The translations under genes and the position numbers were made by a program. Of a stretch of DNA of 64,000 nucleotides, positions 21,925 through 32,500 are shown one piece after another. Each line of letters starts with the position of its first letter. The stretch's first letter is position 1. Origin of the DNA: Phaseolus vulgaris (Eukaryota; Streptophyta; Magnoliopsida; Fabales; Fabaceae); NCBI RefSeq assembly GCF_000499845.2, contig NC_023753.2, forward strand, positions 21,483,932 to 21,547,931, given 5' to 3'. The notes below the pieces were generated by a model. It did not search any database. It worked only from the letters and a program-made list of their open reading frames with translations, and was not told the DNA's origin.

Positions 21925-24900
21925 ATGGACTCAACGGCAAACAACAACAATGATATCTCCGAAGAGCATAGGACCATACTCCAAACCCTCCAGATTCAGA
22001 TGCAGGAGTTACTCCAAAAAGGAGTCATCGATCAACTTCGCCAGGATGAAGAAAGGAAAAGACGAGAAGAAGAGCGTCAACAACACGCAGAGGAGATAGC
22101 ACAATTGAAAGAACAGAACAAGAGATTGTTGGATAGACTTGAGCAATCTGAACGCGAAGGGCATTCACGTGCACCTTCTCCATCACCGTTCCAATCAGGA
22201 ACAAGAACAATAGCCCAGGCTATACCTCACACGTCACTCGTTCAACACACCCGTCAGAGTGCAAAGCCAGTAACCCCAAACGAGGTAGCAAACCCGAAAG
22301 GCCATCCGTTCACTGATGACATCATAGCCACTCCTCTCCCTGACAAGTGGAGGGGCCTAACGATAAACCTTTATGACGGTTCCACAGACCCAGACGAACA
22401 TCTGAATATATTTAGAACTCAAATGACCCTTTACACAACCGACCGAACGGTATGGTGTAAAGTCTTCCCCACCTCTCTCAGGGAAGGCCCCCTTGGATGG
22501 TTTTCGGACCTTCCACCCAATTCCATTGCAAGCTTCGACGCTTTGGAATTGAAGTTCACCACGCAATACGCCACAAGTAGACCTCATCGGACATCCTCCA
22601 TGTCTCTTCTAAATGTCAAACAAGAAAGGGGAGAATCATTGAGAACATTCATGAACAGATTTAGCAAAGTGTGTATGAACATTCGTAATCTTAATCCAGA
22701 AATAGCCATGCATCATTTGGTCTCGCCCATACTACCAGGAAGGTTCACTGAAAGCCTTATCAAACGACCTCCGTGCAATATGGATGAATTAAGAACAAGA
22801 GCAACAAAGTTCATGCAGATAGAAGAACATATTGACTACCATCGAAAAACTTATGCTGAGAACACGGACAATAGCAAAGGAATTCGTCCCCCCACAATAC
22901 CGACCGACCGAGAACGACATCGCCCCAATAGGGGACCCCGTTTCCACAACTACACTCCCTTGATTGTACCAAGGGGTAAGGTTCTCGACGAAGCACTGCA
23001 GATTGAATTGATTCCGACATTGAGGCCATCACAAACCCCTCCCAATGCCGACACCAGTAAACGTTGCCAATACCATCGTAACTATGGCCACACGACCGAA
23101 GGATGCCAAGCACTGAAAGATAAAATTGAAGAGCTCGTCCAGGCCGGTCATCTGCGCAAGTTCGTGAAAACCACCATCACTGCACCCAGGTCACCCCAGC
23201 GTGATCATGATCCCCGCGAACGTTCGGGACGAAGAGACGACCGGACCCGTGACAACCACTATCGTTCAAGCAGAAGAAAAAGAAGCGAAAGTCCGATCAG
23301 ACGAACGAGGCCTAAAAGCGAAAGCCCTGAACGTAGAAGTCGAACTAAACAAAAAGTTCGCACAGTCATCAATACAATCGCTGGACCGGTGTCGCTCGGT
23401 CAGCCCCCTCAAGAAATTAATTACATTGCAGGCGGCTTTGCGGGTGGAGGATGCTCTAATTCGGCAAGGAAAAAACATTTGAGAGCAATTCAATCCGTTC
23501 ATTCGACTCCCACACAACGCCGACCGCATATACCACCAATCACTTTCACTGACGAAGACTTCACAGCAATCGATCCATCTCAAGATGACCCCATGGTAAT
23601 AACTGTGGAGATAGATAAATTTGCAATTGCAAAAGTTTTGGTAGATCAGGGTAGCTCGGTCGACATCCTATATTGGGAAACGTTTAAGAAGATGAAGATT
23701 CCAGAAGCAGAGATACAACCCTACAACGAGCAGATAGTTGGTTTCTCAGGGGAAAGAGTGGATACGAAAGGATTTATCGATCTATACACCACGTTCGGGG
23801 ATGATTACCTCAGCAAGACCATCAACATACGATATCTACTCGTTAATGCCAATACATCGTACAATATTTTGCTCGGTCGACCATCTATCAACAGATTGAA
23901 AGCCATTGTCTCAACTCCTCATTTAGCTATGAAGTTCCCCTCGGTCAATGGAGACATAGCAACCGTACATATAGACCAGAAGACAGCACGAGAGTGTTAT
24001 GTAGCTAGCCTGAAGGTGGAGCCGACCCGAAGGCTTTATACCACGTCAGCCGAACGGACCACAGAGCGAAGAGGTCGGTCAACAGAAAGACGCTCCAGAG
24101 GAAGAGAATCTAGAAGACACTTGGTCGCTTTAGTCGATCTAGATCCTCGACTGGATGATCCCCGAATGGAAGCAGGAGAAGATCTTCAACCCATATTCCT
24201 TCGGGACAAAGACCGGAAAACATACATGGGAACATCCCTCAAACCAGACGACCGAGAGACGATCGGTAAAACATTAACAAAGAACGCTGATCTTTTCGCC
24301 TGGACGGCTGCAGACATGCCAGGGGTAAAATCAGATGTGATTACCCATCGATTGTCTGTTTATACAGAGGCCAGGCCGATCGCTCAAAAGAAAAGGAAAC
24401 TAGGTGAAGAACGGCGGAAAGCCGCACGAGAAGAAACCGACAAGCTAATTCAAGCTGGTTTTATTCAAAAGGCCCACTATACGACATGGCTAGCCAATGT
24501 AGTGATGGTAAAAAAGACGAATGGAAAATGGAGAATGTGCGTAGACTACACAGACCTTAACAAAGCGTGCCCAAAGGACTCATATCCTCTACCTACTATC
24601 GACCGGCTGGTCGACGGTGCAGCCGGTCATCAAATCCTAAGTTTCCTTGATGCTTATTCAGGTTACAATCAAATACAAATGTACCACCGTGATCGAGAAA
24701 AAACCGCGTTTAGAACAGATTCTGATAATTTCTTCTATGAAGTCATGCCGTTCGGCCTCAAGAATGCAGGAGCCACATACCAACGACTCATGGATCACGT
24801 ATTCCACGACATGATCGGTCGGAATGTAGAAGTATACGTTGACGACATCGTCGTCAAATCAGACTCTTGCGAACAACATGTTTCTGACTTAAAAGAGGTT

Positions 24901-27354
24901 TTTCAAGCCTTGCGTCAATACCGCATGCGTTTAAACCCGGAGAAGTGCGCGTTCGGCGTAGAAGGGGGGAAGTTCTTAGGCTTCATGCTCACACATCGGG
25001 GTATAGAGGCTAATCCAGAAAAATGCAAGGCAATCACCGAAATGCGAAGTCCCAACGGACTCAAAGAGATCCAGAGACTAGTCGGCCGTCTCACTTCGTT
25101 GTCTCGATTCGTACCTAAGCTTGCCGAACGAACGAGACCCATCATAAAACTTCTGAAGAAGACAAGTAAATTTGAATGGACAGATGAATGTGAACAAAAT
25201 TTCCAACAGTTAAAAGCATTTCTGGCATCTCCACCGGTCATCCAGAAACCGAACGCACGGGAACCCATTGTGGTCTACCTCGCCGTCTCCAATGAAGCGG
25301 TGAGTTCCGCTCTGGTACAAGAAATTGAAGCGGAAGAACGACCGGTATATTTTGTAAGTCGAGTCTTACATGACGCAGAAACCCGGTACCAAATGGTCGA
25401 AAAAGTTGCCTTCGCTTTGGTCATCACCGCACGACGGATGCGGATGTATTTCCAAAATCACAAGGTCATTGTTAGGACTAACTATCCCATTATGAAGATT
25501 CTCACCAAACCTGACCTCGCCGGACGAATGATAGGTTGGGCAGTCGAACTGTCAGAATTCCACATCGAATACCAACCCAGGGGAGCCATCAAGTCCCAAG
25601 CCCTCGCCGACTTCACAGCAGAACTCACTCCCTATCTGACCGAACGGACTCCCCGATGGACACTATACGTAGATGGGTCATCTAACAGTCGTTCGTCCGG
25701 AGCAGGAGTTGTACTTGAAGGACCAGGGGAGATTGTTGTCGAACAAGCCATGAAATTTGAATTTAAAACTTCCAATAATCAAGCCGAATACGAAGCTATA
25801 ATCGCAGGTTTGCATCTGGCGATTGAATTGGAGGTAACAAATATAACTTGTAAAAGCGACTCCCGTCTAGTCGTCGGACAGCTTACAGGGGAGTATGAGG
25901 TAAGAGAAACATTACTCCAACAGTATTTTCATTTCGTAAAAAATCTTCTAAACAGGTTCAAAGAAATCTCCTTCCAACACGTACGGAGGGAAAATAATAC
26001 TAGGGCGGACGCTCTATCGAGATTGGCTACCCTAAAAAAGAAAGGCGCCCACCGGTCGGCCATACACGTGACCCTGGCTAAACCAAGTGTTGGTACCGAA
26101 GAATGCATGGCGACTGACACCCAACCTAACTGGATGACTCCCATAAAACAATATCTTACCGATGGTGTATGCGATCCACATTTGGAGAAAACGATGAAGT
26201 TACAAGCCGCCCGATACATACTGATTGGCGAAGATCTTTACAGGAGAGGGTATTCCCGTCCCCTCCTAAAATGCCTTGGTCCAGAACAAGTCACTTATGT
26301 AATGACCGAGTTACACGAAGGGATATGCGGAACCCATTCAGGAGCGCGAACTATGTCCGCCAAAATTCTAAGAGCAGGATACTACTGGCCGACCTTACAA
26401 GGAGACTGCACTGAATACGTTCAAAAGTGCGTGAAATGTCAAGAGTTCGGCACCCTATTGCACCAAAAACCAGAGCATTTGCACTACATCCTATCCCCTT
26501 GGCCGTTCGTGAAATGGGGAATGGATATTATCGGACCTTTCACACCCGGAAAAGGGCAATGCAAGTTCCTACTGGTGGGTATAGATTACTTTACCAAATG
26601 GATTGAGGCTGAACCACTAACAGCCATCACCGCCCGGAACGTACAAAGCTTTGTGTGGAAAAACATTGTCTGCAGGTTCGGCCTACCTCAGATCATTATC
26701 ACAGACAACGGTCGACAGTTCACCGACCGTGGGCTAGCTGAATTCTATGAGAAACTTCACATCAAACATATAACGAGTTCGGTCGAACACCCTCAAACCA
26801 ACGGTCAGGCGGAAGCCGCCAACAAAGTTATTCTCAATGAGTTAAAGAAGAGACTTGGCCCGTCCAAGGGAAATTGGACTGAAGAATTGTTAGAGGTTCT
26901 GTGGGCTTATCGTTGTACTCCCCAGTCAACAACTCAAGAAACACCTTATAGCCTGACGTACGGCACAAAAGCCATGATTCCGGTCGAAATCGGCGAGCCT
27001 TCACTACGCCGACAGACGTTAGACCTAGACTTAAACAAGGAAAGTCTACTAGTCGGCCTCGACCTCATCAATGAATTAAGGGACAAATGCAAGATAAGGG
27101 AAGAAGCATGCAAGATACGAGCAGCACGAAGGTACAACTCCAAAGTGAAGCCACGAAGCTATCAGAAAGGAGATCTAGTTTGGCACATGCGCAGCGACGC
27201 CCGGAAGGACGGAGGAAAGTTTTCAAGCAATTGGGAAGGTCCGTTCCGCATCTCCGACACAACAACAGGAGGAGCTTATTACTTAGAATATTTGTCAGGA
27301 AAATCTGCACCGAGAACGTGGAATGCCACGCATCTCAAATTCTATTACAGTTGA
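21925..27354 (+). CDS. Gag-Pol polyprotein, Tat-lineage gypsy, uninterrupted
   Basis: The start MDSTANNNNDISEEH is chosen because the frame upstream of it runs through the LTR end and primer site; from there it has 1809 aa. Domains: coiled-coil N-terminus; gag capsid (EHLNIFRTQMTLY, WFSDLPPNSIASFDALELKF); CCHC-like knuckle (CQYHRNYGHTTEGC, about 381); Arg-rich linker; aspartic protease with VLVDQGSSVDILY (about 574, DQG in place of DSG/DTG); reverse transcriptase with YVDDIVVKS (about 971); first RNase H/connection; second RNase H (LYVDGSSNSRSSGAG, about 1248); integrase with an HHCC finger and D1534, D1594, E1630 (35 residues between the last two). Gag and Pol share one frame, so protein ratios must be set by processing or other means. 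No stop or frameshift is present. Confidence 0.95.
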   Translation: MDSTANNNNDISEEHRTILQTLQIQMQELLQKGVIDQLRQDEERKRREEERQQHAEEIAQLKEQNKRLLDRLEQSEREGHSRAPSPSPFQSGTRTIAQAIPHTSLVQHTRQSAKPVTPNEVANPKGHPFTDDIIATPLPDKWRGLTINLYDGSTDPDEHLNIFRTQMTLYTTDRTVWCKVFPTSLREGPLGWFSDLPPNSIASFDALELKFTTQYATSRPHRTSSMSLLNVKQERGESLRTFMNRFSKVCMNIRNLNPEIAMHHLVSPILPGRFTESLIKRPPCNMDELRTRATKFMQIEEHIDYHRKTYAENTDNSKGIRPPTIPTDRERHRPNRGPRFHNYTPLIVPRGKVLDEALQIELIPTLRPSQTPPNADTSKRCQYHRNYGHTTEGCQALKDKIEELVQAGHLRKFVKTTITAPRSPQRDHDPRERSGRRDDRTRDNHYRSSRRKRSESPIRRTRPKSESPERRSRTKQKVRTVINTIAGPVSLGQPPQEINYIAGGFAGGGCSNSARKKHLRAIQSVHSTPTQRRPHIPPITFTDEDFTAIDPSQDDPMVITVEIDKFAIAKVLVDQGSSVDILYWETFKKMKIPEAEIQPYNEQIVGFSGERVDTKGFIDLYTTFGDDYLSKTINIRYLLVNANTSYNILLGRPSINRLKAIVSTPHLAMKFPSVNGDIATVHIDQKTARECYVASLKVEPTRRLYTTSAERTTERRGRSTERRSRGRESRRHLVALVDLDPRLDDPRMEAGEDLQPIFLRDKDRKTYMGTSLKPDDRETIGKTLTKNADLFAWTAADMPGVKSDVITHRLSVYTEARPIAQKKRKLGEERRKAAREETDKLIQAGFIQKAHYTTWLANVVMVKKTNGKWRMCVDYTDLNKACPKDSYPLPTIDRLVDGAAGHQILSFLDAYSGYNQIQMYHRDREKTAFRTDSDNFFYEVMPFGLKNAGATYQRLMDHVFHDMIGRNVEVYVDDIVVKSDSCEQHVSDLKEVFQALRQYRMRLNPEKCAFGVEGGKFLGFMLTHRGIEANPEKCKAITEMRSPNGLKEIQRLVGRLTSLSRFVPKLAERTRPIIKLLKKTSKFEWTDECEQNFQQLKAFLASPPVIQKPNAREPIVVYLAVSNEAVSSALVQEIEAEERPVYFVSRVLHDAETRYQMVEKVAFALVITARRMRMYFQNHKVIVRTNYPIMKILTKPDLAGRMIGWAVELSEFHIEYQPRGAIKSQALADFTAELTPYLTERTPRWTLYVDGSSNSRSSGAGVVLEGPGEIVVEQAMKFEFKTSNNQAEYEAIIAGLHLAIELEVTNITCKSDSRLVVGQLTGEYEVRETLLQQYFHFVKNLLNRFKEISFQHVRRENNTRADALSRLATLKKKGAHRSAIHVTLAKPSVGTEECMATDTQPNWMTPIKQYLTDGVCDPHLEKTMKLQAARYILIGEDLYRRGYSRPLLKCLGPEQVTYVMTELHEGICGTHSGARTMSAKILRAGYYWPTLQGDCTEYVQKCVKCQEFGTLLHQKPEHLHYILSPWPFVKWGMDIIGPFTPGKGQCKFLLVGIDYFTKWIEAEPLTAITARNVQSFVWKNIVCRFGLPQIIITDNGRQFTDRGLAEFYEKLHIKHITSSVEHPQTNGQAEAANKVILNELKKRLGPSKGNWTEELLEVLWAYRCTPQSTTQETPYSLTYGTKAMIPVEIGEPSLRRQTLDLDLNKESLLVGLDLINELRDKCKIREEACKIRAARRYNSKVKPRSYQKGDLVWHMRSDARKDGGKFSSNWEGPFRISDTTTGGAYYLEYLSGKSAPRTWNATHLKFYYS

Positions 27355-27445
27355 TGAATAAACTTAGTGCACTCTTTCCTCGCTCGGTAGTTTTATCCCT
27401 AAGGAGGGTTTTCTACCGAGAAGGTTTTAACGAGGCACTTTAAAT

Positions 27446-28030
27446 CACCAATCTTGGTCAGAAATTCAGTTAATTCACCGTTCATTCGGTCGGAATACAT
27501 AACGAAAGTTATCCGAATTATAACTTAAACGTTATTCACCAATCTTGGTCAGAAATTCAATTAATTCACCGTTCATTCGGTCGGAATACATAACGAAAGT
27601 TATCCGAATTATAACTTAAACGTTATTCACCAACCTTGGTCAGAAATCGAAATTATTTATGCCTCGTTCGGCATCAAAATTATTCAGAATTATTTATGCC
27701 TCGTCCGGCATCAGAATTATCTTATTACTTTAATGTAATCAGAATTATTTATGCCTCGTCCGGCATCAGAATTATCTTATTACTTTAAGGTAATCCGAAT
27801 TATTTATGCCTCGTCCGGCATCAGAATTATCTTATTACTTTAAGGTAATCCGAATTATTTATGCCTCGTCCGGCATCCGAATTATCTATTAATTCATTAA
27901 CCGTGCGTTCGGCCAGAATATATAACGAATTATAACTTCAACGTTATTCACCAACCTTGGTCAGAAATCGAAATTATTTATTAATTAACCGTTCATTCGG
28001 TCGAGATTATATAACTACGGCTATCCGAAT
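27446..28030 (+). repeat. 91-bp tandem repeat in the gypsy tail
   Basis: Copies starting CACCAATCTTGGTCAG at 27446 and 27537 are nearly identical over 91 bases. A third, partial copy starts at 27628 (CACCAACC), and a fourth partial copy starts near 27949. The unit includes TTCATTCGGTCGGAATA and ATAACGAAAGTTATCC. The shorter 55-bp array is embedded between copies three and four. Confidence 0.85.
27650..27885 (+). repeat. 55-bp tandem repeat in the gypsy tail
   Basis: GCCTCGTCCGGCATC recurs at 27698, 27753, 27808 and 27863, an exact 55-base spacing. An earlier diverged copy (GCCTCGTTCGGCATC) is at 27661. Each unit also contains ATTATCTTATTACTTTAA. Confidence 0.85.
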
Positions 28031-28156
28031 CATATACTTCTTCAAAACCCGGATCTATGCTCACAACAATCTCTGCAACATAAACACGAAAGTAAGAAAC
28101 AGATACGCTATTAGCCGAACGACCGCAAGAAGAAGGTGCTCACCTTTTAGTTCCGC

Positions 28157-28345
28157 CTACTGCTTGGACGACCCATAAAGAGCTATCAGTTCCCACGTAG
28201 GGAGCCTACACGGTAGTTGATTCACGACCATCAAAATTTCTTGGTCGATGGGAGACAAAGATTCCCAAAGCCGATGGTCAAGAGAGGTGGGATTCTCCGT
28301 CCAATAGAATGGAAATTTTGTGCCTCCAGCAGCATTATAGAATAG
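28157..28345 (-). pseudogene. Antisense open-frame remnant in the gypsy tail (aORF-like)
   Basis: On the strand opposite to gag-pol, a frame reads ...KFPFYWTENPTS, LSPIDQEILMVVNQLP and LPTWELIALYGSSKQ before a stop. The pattern KFPFYW, a short linker, DQEI and LPxxELI is what I recall of proteins encoded antisense in the 3' tails of several plant Tat elements. Only this C-terminal piece remains: upstream it runs into an LTR-like fragment and the 3' LTR, from which an artificial start codon comes. Its role is unknown, and the family assignment is from memory. Confidence 0.4.
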
Positions 28346-28351
28346 ATTTCG

Positions 28352-28442
28352 TGCACCGGACGACCGCAGGGTACTCATGGTAAAATTATCACAAAAACCC
28401 CTGCGTCTCATACGACTCTTCGTCCTTCCATGACCTCGAGCC
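28352..28442 (+). repeat. Extra partial copy of the LTR start, before the polypurine tract
   Basis: About 91 bases, GCACCGGACGACCGCAGG to ATGACCTCGAGCC, match LTR positions about 12-101 with roughly seven differences. The two full LTRs differ from each other only once, so this copy is older than the current insertion and is carried by the element itself. Confidence 0.8.
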
Positions 28443-28443
28443 T

Positions 28444-28453
28444 GGGGGGCAAG
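28444..28453 (+). other. Polypurine tract of the gypsy element
   Basis: GGGGGGCAAG directly precedes the TGTACCGG start of the 3' LTR, where plus-strand priming is expected. It is interrupted by one C. Confidence 0.7.
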
Positions 28454-29006
28454 TGTACCGGTCCGCACCGGACGACCGCAGGATATTCATGGTAAAATCA
28501 TCACAAAACCCTGCGTCTTATACGACTCTTCGTCCTTCCATGACCTCTAGCCGGACGAACGAGTGGTTTATGTCGAATAAATCTAATTTAATCCAGAACG
28601 TGGTTACACGTGTAGAAAAGAGCAGTTATAACAACCATTGACGAAGTAAAAACACGTCCTCTAGACCACTCCCCTGGTTTTCAGGAAACCACCAGGCACG
28701 ACCCAAAGACCACTAAGCATGTCTCTAACCATCAACTGATTGGCCCACATGGCCAAGGCCCAGGTCAACCTACTAAAGGGACTTCTGAAAAGGGGGGAAA
28801 GGTACGTTTTCCATACTATCAGAGAATTCTCACTTGAGCACCATCGCTGACTTGAGCGTCGGAGTGCAATCGCAGGTACCCCCGCCGGCCGACCGAAGCA
28901 CGCGAAGAGAAAGAAGACTTGAAGAATAGGACAACCAAGAGTGAAGAAGACACCTTGTATCGACGTGGATCAACATTACTCAGTCCCCAATATCCATACA
29001 GGTACA
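28454..29006 (+). repeat. 3' LTR of the young gypsy element
   Basis: A 553-bp copy of the LTR at 21307-21859 with one mismatch seen by eye. It ends 548 bases before the nucleoporin start codon, so its outward-facing promoter would read toward that gene. Confidence 0.95.
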
Positions 29007-29011
29007 ATAGC

Positions 29012-29554
29012 CATTATCAATTTTTCACGAGAATCATAAAATATACATATATTTTTTTAATTTTATTATAAGTAATTTTTTATTATAATTAAAAAACAGT
29101 TATAGAATAAAGAAGATAAAATAATAAAATAAAATATATTAATAAAGATAAAATTGGTATATCAATACGATTTATTTTACTATTTTATCCTCTATTATAA
29201 TTTTTTAAAATTTAATTAACTATTTACAATAAATAATCACATGTAATAAGATTAGAAAAATATTTATTTTATTTTTTACATTATAAAAGTTTTTTACTTA
29301 ATAAGTCTACTAAGAATGGATTTTTTTATATTAAAATAAGAAAAAAAGTGGACATATAGCCCATGTGTTGTCAGTAGTTATAGACTAAATAATAATAATA
29401 ACAATAATTTAATTTGTTTTGAGTTTAAGAAGTATTTGTTCTTGCAATATATACCTGTATATACCTTTTTTTTTCTGTTTCTCTCTCTACCCTTAAAACC
29501 CTACTTTCCACTCAGCATTTGCTCCTTGGCTCTCTCATTCCCCAATCCCAAGCC
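29012..29554 (+). promoter_or_regulatory. Nucleoporin promoter and leader
   Basis: Strongly AT-rich until about 29440, then GTATATACC (about 29457-29464) as a likely TATA box. A T/C-rich leader and the start codon in AGCCATGG context follow at 29555, suggesting a leader of roughly 65 bases. No open frame lies in this stretch. Confidence 0.5.
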
Positions 29555-32500
29555 ATGGCCACCCAAGAGAAAGATAAGGGATACGAAGGGACAGTAGGAG
29601 CAGGAGGCAAGTTTCGCAAACGTCCCTTCCGCGGCAGGACCCAAACGACGCCGTATGATCGCCCCCCAACCTCACTCAGAAACCATAATAGGAACACCAC
29701 AAACAACAATGGTTGGTTCTCCAAGCTTCTGGATCCCGCTCACAGGTTAATTACTTACAGCGCTCACACTCTCTTCTCCTCCCTTTTCCGCAAGCGCCTT
29801 CCTCCTCCACCTCCTCCAGGTTTCCACCATTTCTTCCTTTCTCGGTTGTTAGGGCTTATCGGAAGCTTCACTTGTCGGCATTATGTTAATTACTTGTAAA
29901 TTTTGTCGTTAGTGCTTCATATTTATGGCAGAAGGCTGGAGTTAGATTGTTTAACTAATATTATTGTTATTTAGATGGAATGCTCAGTGAACCAATTGAG
30001 AATTTTTTTATACATGCTATCTTTTTTCTTTGCGAACGAATTACCATTGACATGCATGTTGGATTTTTTTATGTGGGTGCAGAGACGGAACATAAAGTGA
30101 AGAAAAGTAATCAGCAAGAGGCTGCCTTTGTAAGTGTGCACATTTACTGTCAATTGTTTACTTGTGGGTTTATACCCTTTTGCATTACTTGTGGATTTAT
30201 ATCCTTGTGGGTGTCATTTTTTATATTTTATGTCAACAAATATATTATGGGTTGATTCATAGTTTGATCCAGATATAATTCCTACATTCATTTGCATTAA
30301 AGCATTCAAATTGATGCCTACGCCTCTATTTTTTCCCATTCTTATCTTTATATGTGTTCAATTGTAATCCAGAATGTACGTAGTTAGGAGGAGGATTAAC
30401 AAATTAGGGCCCCGTTAATGTTTGTTGTCTGATGTTCTCCAAATTGTGGTTGGCAACATGGTAATCGTAGAATAGTACGACGATATGATTCCGAGTGTCC
30501 ACGATACGAATTGCAAGAATAATCGTTTTTGCTCAGTTGTATCGTGATACGAATCGCATGTATCGTGACTTGCTTTTAAAAAAATCCTAATTTTAGTTTG
30601 AATTATTTTATAAAAACCCTAATTTTAAATTAAAAGCTTTTATAAATAAAACCCTAATTTTAATTTACCCACGAAGCCGTGCATCATTTCAAATGTTCTT
30701 CTCTGTCCTTCTTCCCTACGTTCTTCTTCGACCAACAACAACCAAGTCGCGACGGCGATGACTGCGACGACGACTGCGACAACAACTACGACTACGACTG
30801 CGAACGGAAACTACGACGTCCTTCTTCTCTCAAACAACAACGACTGAGCTTGAAGGTGTGAACGACAACAACGACAGCGGCAAAACTCACGGTGACAACA
30901 ACGAACAAAACCAGTTGTCGAAGGCAGAAAAAACCTTAGAGGAGGTTTAGGGGAGGTTTTTTTGCTGCTGTCTTCATTTATTAAGATGAGTAAAACAAAA
31001 AAGGGAGTCAGACATTACATGGAAGTATTGTGAAAGTCTTCCAACAAATAAACTACAAGTAAAATGTAAGTTTTGCTCTCATACTTGTTGGGGTGGAATA
31101 GCAAGGATGAAACATCATCTTGTTGGAACAAAGAAAGACGTTATCCCCTGTTGCAGTATTCCATATGAGGTGAAGACAATCTTTTTGAAGTTGCTGGAAG
31201 ATAAAGGAAAAAAGAAAGAGAAGATGAACTTGGATTGTGGAGAAGTTACAAGAGAAGTAAGAAAGAATGATTTGCACCAAATGACAATCAATGCATCTTA
31301 CAAGAACATAGAAGATGTAATTCAAGAAATTTGCAATTGTATTTATGGTAATGCATTGCCATTTAATCTTGTTAGGAGCCCTCTTTTCATCTAGATGCTA
31401 AAGGCGGTTGGAGACTATGGGAAAGGTTTAAAACCTCCTTATCATGAGGTAAGGGTATCCTATCTGAAAAAAAGTAGTGGATAAGGTACAAAAATGTCTA
31501 GAAAAATATACAAGTGATTGGGAGAAATGGGGATGCATACTGATGTGTGATGGTTGGACTGATAGAAAAGGAAGATCACTCACTAATTTTCTTGTTAACC
31601 GTCCAAGTGGTACTGTTTTTTTTGAAATCCATTGACACTAGTGATGTGATAAAGGATGGGAAAAAAATGTACAAATTATTGGACAACATAGTGGATGAAA
31701 TTGGAGAAGAGCATGTTGTCCAAGTAGTTACAGATGGTGTTTCTAACCTTGTGACAACTAGAAGAATATTAATGGAAAAAAGAACCAAATTATTTTGGTC
31801 CCCGTATGCAGCTCATTGGCTTGATCTAATTCTTGAGGATATTGGAGATCTTTCGGTATTTTACAATACCATTGGCAATGCAAACAAAGTTACCACTTAC
31901 ATATATAGGCACACACGAGTTCTTAATTTGTATAGGAAGCATTCTAATAGAAGGGAATTAGCAAGACCAATTGTCACACGTTTTGCTACTGCTTATCTTA
32001 CATTAAATTGTATTAAGCAACAAAAAAATGCTCTTAGATCAATGTTTGCTTTAGAGGAATGGGCTACTTGTCCACATGCTACCAAAAATGAGGCCAAACA
32101 AGTCATGAATCTAGTGTTAAGTGATGGAAGATTTTGGAGATCTATCACATATTGCCTTAAATGTGTAAATCCACTCGTAAAAGTGTTGAGGCTTGTAGAT
32201 GGTGATGCAAAACTAGCCATGCGATATATTTATAAAGCAATGGACAGAGCTAAAGAGAAAATTGCTGAAAATTTCCAAAAGCAAGAAACAAGATATAAAA
32301 AAGTTTGGAACTAGGTGGAATTTACAACTACATAGGCCTCTCCATGTAGCTGCCTATTACCTCAATCCTAGGTAAGCTAAATTACTTCTAAACTTCTCCT
32401 ACTAAGTAACAATATATTCTTTGCTCTCATTAACTTATTTTTCATTGTGTTAGATATCACCATGACAAAAATTTCAATCCGGATAGTGAGGTATTGGTTG

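Larger units (their letters stand above)
27355..28443 (+). other. Non-coding 3' tail of the gypsy element
   Basis: About 1.1 kb between the Pol stop and the polypurine tract. It opens with a possible hairpin formed by CTCGGTAG and CTACCGAG (about 27381-27420), followed by two tandem-repeat blocks, an antisense frame remnant and an LTR-like fragment, each listed separately. Such long tails are usual in Tat elements. Confidence 0.7.
21302..29011 (+). mobile_element. Complete, young Ty3-gypsy retrotransposon of the Tat lineage (7.7 kb)
   Basis: The element spans 21307-29006. It is bounded by the 5-bp duplication ATAGC (21302-21306 and 29007-29011) and starts TGTACC and ends GGTACA. Parts in order: 5' LTR, primer-binding site, one gag-pol frame, a 1.1-kb non-coding tail with tandem repeats and an antisense frame remnant, polypurine tract, 3' LTR. 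The LTRs (553 bp each) differ at one position that I could see, T at 21362 against C in the 3' copy. The second RNase H domain before integrase assigns it to the Tat group. Everything needed for transposition appears intact in frame; actual activity is not shown. Confidence 0.92.

Noticed and set aside
22025..27310. Many 60-117-codon minus-strand frames across gag-pol
   Set aside because: They overlap an intact 1809-codon polyprotein and show no motif of their own.
27446..28030. Regular repeats that could suggest a CRISPR array
   Set aside because: The units are contiguous tandem repeats inside a plant retrotransposon, with no unique spacers; CRISPR is not expected in a plant nuclear genome.
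28345..28468. Start codon and first part of the minus-strand 103-codon frame
   Set aside because: This part is LTR and LTR-like sequence read backwards; only the 28157-28345 part resembles a protein.
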